Part shown: positions 59,019-64,000 of the stretch, in pieces
Layout of the letters: each line of letters opens with the position of its first letter
How positions within the stretch are numbered: position 1 is the stretch's first letter
DNA from: Flavobacterium lotistagni
Lineage (GTDB): Bacteria > Bacteroidota > Bacteroidia > Flavobacteriales > Flavobacteriaceae
Assembly: GCF_011392125.1 (NCBI RefSeq)
Contig: NZ_JAAJBU010000007.1
Location: forward strand, 1 to 64,000
Reading direction: 5' to 3'
Length of the DNA stretch: 64,000 nucleotides
Program-made: the position numbers and the translations under genes
The notes under the pieces: model-generated
What the model was told of the DNA's origin: nothing
The model's input: only the letters and a program-made list of their open reading frames with translations
The model's database searches: none

Positions 59019-61514
59019 ATGCAAAAGCTTTACTTTACGACACTTGTTTCCTTTCTTTTATTCGGTGCTAAAACCTTAGCACAACAACCATCCAAACCCG
59101 ATGCAGTAGCGATTCACCAACAAATCCAGAAATTGAATTTTTTGGGTTCGGTGCTTTATATTGCGGCACATCCTGACGACGAAAACACAAGACTTATTTC
59201 TTATTTATCTAATGAGAAAAAAGCCAGAACCGGTTATTTGTCATTAACTCGAGGCGATGGCGGACAAAACCTTATCGGCCCAGAACTTCGCGAATTGCTT
59301 GGAGTCATTCGCACGCAAGAACTCATTGAAGCCAGAAAAATAGACGGCGGTTTGCAATTTTTTTCACGCGCCAACGACTTTGGCTTTTCTAAAAACCCGG
59401 ATGAAACCTTATCGATTTGGAATAAAGATGAAGTGCTTAGCGATGTGGTTTACGTGATTCGAAAATTCCGCCCAGATGTAATCATCAATCGTTTTGATGC
59501 GCGTTCTCCGGGAACTACGCACGGACACCACACTTCTTCGGCCATGCTGAGTTTAGAAGCTTTTGAGAAAACCAACGACCGTAGTGTTTATCCTAGCCAA
59601 CTTTCTTTAGTAGAGCCTTGGCAACCCAAACGGATTTACTTCAATACATCTTGGTGGTTCTACGGCAGCAAAGAAAAATTTGAAAAAGCCGACAAATCCA
59701 ACTTGACTGAATTGAGCATTGGGGTTTATTATCCATCTTTAGGAAAATCCAACCAAGAAATTGCTGCACTCTCCAGAAGCCGTCACCAATCGCAAGGCTT
59801 TGGCAGCACCGGCACGCGCGGAGAAGAAATGGAATACCTAGAATTTCTCAAAGGCGACGCTCCGAAAGACAAAACCAACTTATTTGAAGGCATTGATACC
59901 AGCTGGAATCGGGTGAATGGAGGAAAACCAATTGGCGAACTACTTGCCTTAGTAGAGAGAAATTTCGACTTCAAAAACCCATCAGCGAGTATTCCCGATT
60001 TGGTTAGGGCTTATGCAATGATTATGAAACTTGATGATGCGTACTGGAAAAACATCAAATCCGAAGAAATCAAGAAAATTATTGCCCATTGCGCCGGATT
60101 GTACCTCGAAGCCGTGGCCAAAGATCAGGAAATAACTATAGGCAACAAACTCTCTTTGAAAATCGAAGCTATTAATCGCAGCCCAATTCCGATGCAACTG
60201 CTTAGTTTCAGTACATTTCCGGAAAGCCAAACTGAACAAAAATCCATTAACTTAAAACCAAATATTTCACAAAGTTTGACCACTGAAATTCCTTTGGGTG
60301 CGAATCTCAATTATACGCAACCGTATTGGCTCATCGAGAATGGAACTGTTGGCATGTACCGTGTGAACGATCAGAACAAGATTGGCCTTGCTGATATTAT
60401 TCGTGAGGTTAAAGTGATTTTCAACATTCAAATCGGCGAAGTGGTGATTCCGTTTGAGCGCGAAGTAATTTATAAGATGAATGACGACGTGAGGGGCGAA
60501 GTATATCAACCGCTCGATATTGTGCCCGATGTTACTACTTCGATCAGCAATAAAGTAGTTTTGTTCAACGACGGCAAAACCAAAACTATAGCAATAAAAA
60601 TCAAGGCTGGAAAAGACAAAGTCAAAGGCGAAGTACAACTCGAAATGCCTGACAACTGGAAACATTCCCCAGCATCCATTCCGTTTGAATTGGCATTGAA
60701 AGGCGAAGAAAAGACCGTTACTTTTGAAGTTGGTGTGCCCAAAAATGCAGACGAAATTTCAGTCAAATGTATTGCCACCGTTGACGGAAAACGCTTTGAC
60801 AAAGAACAATTCAGCATCGGTTACGAGCATATTGCCAAACAGCAAGTACTGAAAACTTCCGAGGCGAAATTCCTCAAACTCGACATCAAAACCGGAAAGG
60901 AAAAAATCGCATACATCATGGGCGCCGGCGACGAAATTCCGAAATTCCTAAGTGAGATGGGTTACGAAGTATCGATCATCAAACCTGAAGAAATCACGGC
61001 CGAAAAATTACAGAATTTCAATGTGGTCATGACAGGAATCCGTGCCTATAACACCATTCAAGCGTTGGCTTTCAAACAGCAAATTTTGTTCGATTTCGTT
61101 AAGGCAGGACACACAATGATTGCACAATACAACACCTTAGACGATTTCGTTACACCGAACATAGCGCCTTACCCGATGAAAATTTCGCGCGACAGGGTCA
61201 CCGAGGAGAACGCCCCAGTGACTTTTTTAGCGCCGGAACATGCTGTGTTGAACATCCCAAATAAAATCACGTCCAAAGATTTTGAAGGCTGGAAACAAGA
61301 GCAAGGTTTGTATTATCCGAGCGAATGGGACGCAGCTTTCACCCCAATAATTGCTGCCAATGACAAAGGTGAAACGCCCAAAAAAGGCGCTATCTTGATC
61401 GCTAAACACGGAAAAGGCCATTATATTTACACCGGTTTGAGCTTTTTTAGGGAATTGCCCGAAGGCGTTTCTGGCGCTTACCGTTTGATGGCCAATCTGA
61501 TTTCATTAAAATAA
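59019..61514 (+). CDS. Long exported PIG-L-family deacetylase
   Basis: 831 residues. Signal peptide 1-21 (TLAQ). PIG-L deacetylase domain at about 40-310 with zinc/catalytic AAHPDDENTR (His51, Asp53, Asp54) and second metal His in THGHHTSS; these enzymes remove N-acetyl from sugars. Then about 380-640 two beta regions (ITIGNKLSLKIEAINRSPIPMQ; NEW3-like VQLEMPDNWKHSPASIPFELALKGEEKTV), and a C-terminal Rossmann/GATase-like domain (KIAYIMGAGDEIPKFLSEMGYEVSII ... IRAYNTIQALA ... KHGKGHYIYTGLSFFRELPEGVSGAYRLMANLI). Far longer than the ~230-residue BshB type. Probably periplasmic. First gene of a run with a microprotein and a symporter. Confidence 0.9.
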   Translation: MQKLYFTTLVSFLLFGAKTLAQQPSKPDAVAIHQQIQKLNFLGSVLYIAAHPDDENTRLISYLSNEKKARTGYLSLTRGDGGQNLIGPELRELLGVIRTQELIEARKIDGGLQFFSRANDFGFSKNPDETLSIWNKDEVLSDVVYVIRKFRPDVIINRFDARSPGTTHGHHTSSAMLSLEAFEKTNDRSVYPSQLSLVEPWQPKRIYFNTSWWFYGSKEKFEKADKSNLTELSIGVYYPSLGKSNQEIAALSRSRHQSQGFGSTGTRGEEMEYLEFLKGDAPKDKTNLFEGIDTSWNRVNGGKPIGELLALVERNFDFKNPSASIPDLVRAYAMIMKLDDAYWKNIKSEEIKKIIAHCAGLYLEAVAKDQEITIGNKLSLKIEAINRSPIPMQLLSFSTFPESQTEQKSINLKPNISQSLTTEIPLGANLNYTQPYWLIENGTVGMYRVNDQNKIGLADIIREVKVIFNIQIGEVVIPFEREVIYKMNDDVRGEVYQPLDIVPDVTTSISNKVVLFNDGKTKTIAIKIKAGKDKVKGEVQLEMPDNWKHSPASIPFELALKGEEKTVTFEVGVPKNADEISVKCIATVDGKRFDKEQFSIGYEHIAKQQVLKTSEAKFLKLDIKTGKEKIAYIMGAGDEIPKFLSEMGYEVSIIKPEEITAEKLQNFNVVMTGIRAYNTIQALAFKQQILFDFVKAGHTMIAQYNTLDDFVTPNIAPYPMKISRDRVTEENAPVTFLAPEHAVLNIPNKITSKDFEGWKQEQGLYYPSEWDAAFTPIIAANDKGETPKKGAILIAKHGKGHYIYTGLSFFRELPEGVSGAYRLMANLISLK

Positions 61515-61519
61515 CCGTT

Positions 61520-61621
61520 ATGAACACACGCAGCAGTTGGAAAAAAAGTTACACTTGGGTTTTGGTTGCCAACGCCATCTACATCCTGCTTTTTTGTTTA
61601 ATCATGCTTATTTTCTCTTAG
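61520..61621 (+). CDS. 33-residue single-pass membrane microprotein
   Basis: ATG 61520 to TAG 61619-61621, 5 nt after the PIG-L stop and 1 nt before the symporter ATG (61623). N-terminus MNTRSSWKKSYTW is polar and positive; the rest (VLVANAIYILLFCLIMLIFS) is one membrane helix, positive-inside orientation. The tight spacing on both sides suggests translational coupling with the transporter. Too short for usual gene calling. I do not recognise a named family; small accessory subunits are known for some symporters, so a helper of the next gene is the best guess. Confidence 0.72.
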   Translation: MNTRSSWKKSYTWVLVANAIYILLFCLIMLIFS

Positions 61622-61622
61622 T

Positions 61623-63314
61623 ATGCAACAGTTAGATTGGATTGTACTTTCGGCCACCTTACTCTTTATCGTGTTCTACGGCGTCTGGAAAACCAAAGGC
61701 AGCCAGAATGTAGAAGATTATATTTTGGGCAACAACCAAACGCCTTGGTATGTGGTTGGGCTTTCGGTGATGGCAACACAAGCCAGCGCGATTACTTTTT
61801 TGTCTACACCCGGACAAGCTTATCACGACGGTATGGGTTTCGTGCAATTTTACTTCGGTTTGCCACTGGCGATGGTCGTGATTTCTTTTACGTTCATTCC
61901 GATTTATCACAGGCTCAAAGTTTTTACGGCTTATGAGTATTTGGAGGAACGTTTTGACTTAAAAACCAGATCGTTGGCTTCTATTTTATTTCTGATTCAG
62001 CGCGGCCTCGGAACTGGTCTGACCATTTACGCCCCTGCCATTATTTTATCTGCTTTATTGGGTTGGAACCTGACTATCATGAACATCGTCATCGGTGTAC
62101 TGGTGATTATTTACACTTTTGCCGGCGGAACTAAAGCCGTGAACGTGACGCAGAAACAGCAGATGTTCGTTATCATGACCGGAATGTTTGCGACATTTTT
62201 TCTGATTTTGCACTTGTTGCCCAACGACATGACTTTTAGTAACGCCTTGCACATAGCAGGTGCCAACCATAAAATGGATATTGTAGATTTCTCGATCGAC
62301 CCGGAAACACGTTACACCTTCTGGAGCGGAATCACCGGAGGTTTCTTTTTGGCGCTTTCGTATTTCGGAACCGATCAATCTCAAGTAGGGCGGTATCTTT
62401 CGGGCAAATCGATTCGGGAAAGCCAAATGGGCTTAATCATGAACGGATTCTTGAAAGTGCCGATGCAGTTTTTTATCCTGCTCATTGGCGTGATGGTTTT
62501 TGTGTTTTTTCAGTTCAATCCGGTGCCGCTGAATTTCAATCCGAACAATCGCATCGTCGTTGAAAATTCTCCTTACAAAGCCGAGTACGAAGCCATTGAA
62601 AACAAACTCAGCAAATTATCGGAAGAGAAAAAAGAAATCAACCTGATTTACATCGATCACTTAAACCAAAACTACGACAACCCGATTTTACGCAAAGAAC
62701 TCGTCGCGATTTCAAGCAAAGAAAACGATTTAAGAGACCAAGCGCGTGAAGTCATTGCCAAGGCCGACCCAAAGGCCGAAACCAACGACAAAGATTATGT
62801 GTTTATCCATTTCATCTTGAATTATCTGCCCAAAGGTTTGATCGGATTGTTGCTCGCGGTGATTTTATCGGCAGCGATGTCATCAACAGCTTCAGGGCTT
62901 AACGCCTTAGCTTCGACCACAGCAATTGATATTTACAAACGCAATGTCGGCCCAGGAAAAACCGAAAAACACTTCGTCAACGCGACACAATTCTTCACTT
63001 TACTTTGGGGTGTGATTGCAATTTTGTTTGCTTGTGTCGGAACACTTTTTGAAAACCTGATCCAACTCGTGAATATCGTCGGTTCTATTTTTTATGGCAC
63101 TGTGCTCGGGATTTTCTTGGTTGGTTTTTACATCAAATTTGTGCAAGCCAAAGCTATTTTTTGGGGTGCGGTCGTGAGCCAATTGTTGATTTTTTATATC
63201 TATTATCTGGATATTGTGAGTTTTCTCTGGCTCAATTTCATCGGCGCACTGCTCACGGTTTGTCTTTCGATGATTTTACAAATCAGTTTTGGTAAGAAAG
63301 AAATTCAGGAATAA
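61623..63314 (+). CDS. Sodium:solute symporter (SSS family)
   Basis: 563 residues, about 13 membrane segments, LeuT-type SSS fold: start LDWIVLSATLLFIVFYGVW, WYVVGLSVMATQASAITFLSTPGQAYHDG (helix 1-2 with sodium-site Ser/Thr), VFTAYEYLEERFDLKTRSLASILFLIQR family signature, SYFGTDQSQVGRYLSGKS, and LLAVILSAAMSSTASGLNALASTTAIDIYK. A soluble insertion of about 80 residues (about 315-395, KLSEEKKEINLIYIDHLNQN) extends between helices. Imports a sugar-like solute or amine with Na+. Next to the PIG-L gene it probably takes up the deacetylated product (inference). Confidence 0.93.
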   Translation: MQQLDWIVLSATLLFIVFYGVWKTKGSQNVEDYILGNNQTPWYVVGLSVMATQASAITFLSTPGQAYHDGMGFVQFYFGLPLAMVVISFTFIPIYHRLKVFTAYEYLEERFDLKTRSLASILFLIQRGLGTGLTIYAPAIILSALLGWNLTIMNIVIGVLVIIYTFAGGTKAVNVTQKQQMFVIMTGMFATFFLILHLLPNDMTFSNALHIAGANHKMDIVDFSIDPETRYTFWSGITGGFFLALSYFGTDQSQVGRYLSGKSIRESQMGLIMNGFLKVPMQFFILLIGVMVFVFFQFNPVPLNFNPNNRIVVENSPYKAEYEAIENKLSKLSEEKKEINLIYIDHLNQNYDNPILRKELVAISSKENDLRDQAREVIAKADPKAETNDKDYVFIHFILNYLPKGLIGLLLAVILSAAMSSTASGLNALASTTAIDIYKRNVGPGKTEKHFVNATQFFTLLWGVIAILFACVGTLFENLIQLVNIVGSIFYGTVLGIFLVGFYIKFVQAKAIFWGAVVSQLLIFYIYYLDIVSFLWLNFIGALLTVCLSMILQISFGKKEIQE

Positions 63315-63317
63315 AAA

Positions 63318-63343
63318 AATCCGCTTCGGTTAGGAAACGGATT
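63318..63343. terminator. Hairpin between convergent symporter and DUF2911 genes
   Basis: AATCCG/CGGATT (63318-63323, 63338-63343), with TTC/GAA inside the loop; T-run on the minus strand (63313-63319), so it mainly serves the DUF2911 gene. Confidence 0.7.
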
Positions 63344-63365
63344 CTTAAGAGTTCAAAATGATGGA

Positions 63366-64000
63366 TTATTTCTTGCTCCACTCGGCAATACTGTCGTTAT
63401 TCATTTTTACGTAATCGTCGTTTTTGGCAGCAGTAGCAGCGGCTAAGGAAATTTTTGCGGTTTCTATAGCACCTTTTTTATCTCCTAATTTAGCTTGTAT
63501 CAAAGACTTTTGGCGCGTGTACCAAAACGGTTTGTCTTTGTTCATGTCAATGGCTTTGTTGACATATTCCAAAGCTTTGTTCAAATCGCCGTTTGACTGA
63601 TAGAAATACTGGGCTGAAGCAAAATAATCCCCTGAAGTCGGACCGGCCATTACTTTTTCAATACTGGCCATGGCCGTTTTCTGTGTTGGCACTTCAAACT
63701 TGAGCGATACAAGGGTTTTATCCCAAGACAATTCTAAATAACCGAAATTATTGTCTAATCCGTTCACTCCGATGGTTAGTGTTTCAACAACGTTGTTCAA
63801 CATTTTGGCATCAACATTTGTAGAAAGTGCTACTTTGTTGACATTCCAATTCTCTGGTGTTCCCCAGTTGTCGGTGTCGGTGTAGAAGATCACTTCCCAC
63901 ATATCGACTTTGGGTGTAGTAAACAAGGCGTATTTTCCTTTTTTGAGCGTTTGCCCGTTAATTACTACGTCATCAGAAAAAGTGACCATGGTGTTTTGGT
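63366..64000 (-). CDS. DUF2911 protein with TPR-like tail (5' end beyond right edge)
   Basis: The frame stays open to the right edge; upstream of the ATG at 63989 it reads QNT, and the DUF2911 domain normally has about 40 more residues (a W-R-T-G-A-N-type stretch) before this point, so that Met is internal and the gene is 5'-truncated. Visible: VTFSDDVVINGQTLKKGKYALFTTPKVDMWEVIFYTD, NWNVNKVALSTNVDAK, TLTIGVNGLDNNFGYLELSWDKTLVSLKFEV (DUF2911). A TPR-like pair of helices follows (SAQYFYQSNGDLNKALEYVNKAIDMNKDKPFWYTRQKSLIQAKLGDKKGAIETAKISL). Probably a periplasmic protein of unknown function. Confidence 0.88.
   Translation of the reverse strand, partial: QNTMVTFSDDVVINGQTLKKGKYALFTTPKVDMWEVIFYTDTDNWGTPENWNVNKVALSTNVDAKMLNNVVETLTIGVNGLDNNFGYLELSWDKTLVSLKFEVPTQKTAMASIEKVMAGPTSGDYFASAQYFYQSNGDLNKALEYVNKAIDMNKDKPFWYTRQKSLIQAKLGDKKGAIETAKISLAAATAAKNDDYVKMNNDSIAEWSKK

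Overview
The window looks like chromosome from a Flavobacteriaceae member, most likely Flavobacterium or a close relative. Three things point there. Moderately AT-rich genes are preceded by the Bacteroidota -7 element TAnnTTTG instead of a Shine-Dalgarno sequence. Several proteins carry type IX secretion (T9SS) C-terminal sorting domains. The families are typical of the group: SusC/FecA-like TonB receptors, sigma/FecR signalling, YceI pairs, LruC and YDG/MBG repeat proteins. I see no phage, insertion sequence, CRISPR array or rRNA. There is one tRNA gene (Tyr).

Layout. 1-12.7 kb (minus): two giant secreted repeat proteins; the downstream one (over 3,049 codons) runs off the left edge and is built of YDG, MBG and other beta modules with a large internal segmental duplication. 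12.9-15.5 kb (plus): a lipoprotein, SdiA-regulated-type propeller and phosphate-selective porin operon. 15.5-20.8 kb: a lysine-tailed small protein, an RraB-like protein, an AraC regulator followed by a PDZ-alpha/beta hydrolase, a small membrane protein and a T9SS-secreted YCF48-type propeller. 21-27.6 kb: GNAT, an outer-membrane receptor, a rhodanese, a MarR regulator with two YceI proteins, pabA/trpG and a coiled-coil protein. 27.7-31.5 kb (minus): C1 peptidase, yaaA and comM-like yifB. 31.5-37.3 kb: a PH-domain protein, then an ECF sigma/FecR/TonB receptor operon behind an unusual Kazal-domain lipoprotein. 37.4-42 kb (minus): pabB-tilS-dsbD-like operon. 42-52 kb: DUF4349 lipoprotein, lpdA, mnmE, T9SS endonuclease I, a J-like/KTSC protein and an LruC lipoprotein. 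52.4-57 kb: a sulfur-handling cluster (TauE/SafE exporter, two MBL-rhodanese paralogues, DUF2892 protein, Cys/Lys-rich secreted peptide). 57-64 kb: a TlpA-like thioredoxin lipoprotein, tRNA-Tyr with a tandem array behind it, a long exported PIG-L deacetylase, an unlisted 33-residue membrane protein, an SSS-family symporter, and a DUF2911 protein cut by the right edge.

Functional threads. The surface is invested in secreted adhesin-like and propeller proteins. Two regulatory circuits can be read from the DNA: a MarR gene with a perfect 16-bp palindrome in its own promoter, and a sigma/FecR/TonB-receptor set with overlapping genes. The sulfur cluster fits persulfide/thiosulfate detoxification. 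The PIG-L/microprotein/symporter run suggests periplasmic deacetylation followed by uptake.

The intergenic DNA is unusual. At least four repeat families occupy the gaps (near 29.8, 44.7-45.1, 46.7, 49.5, 52.2, 54.8 and 58.4-58.9 kb). Short repeat words of the same style also appear in frame inside mnmE and pabB. Coordinates and family assignments come from reading the sequence only; no database search was run.
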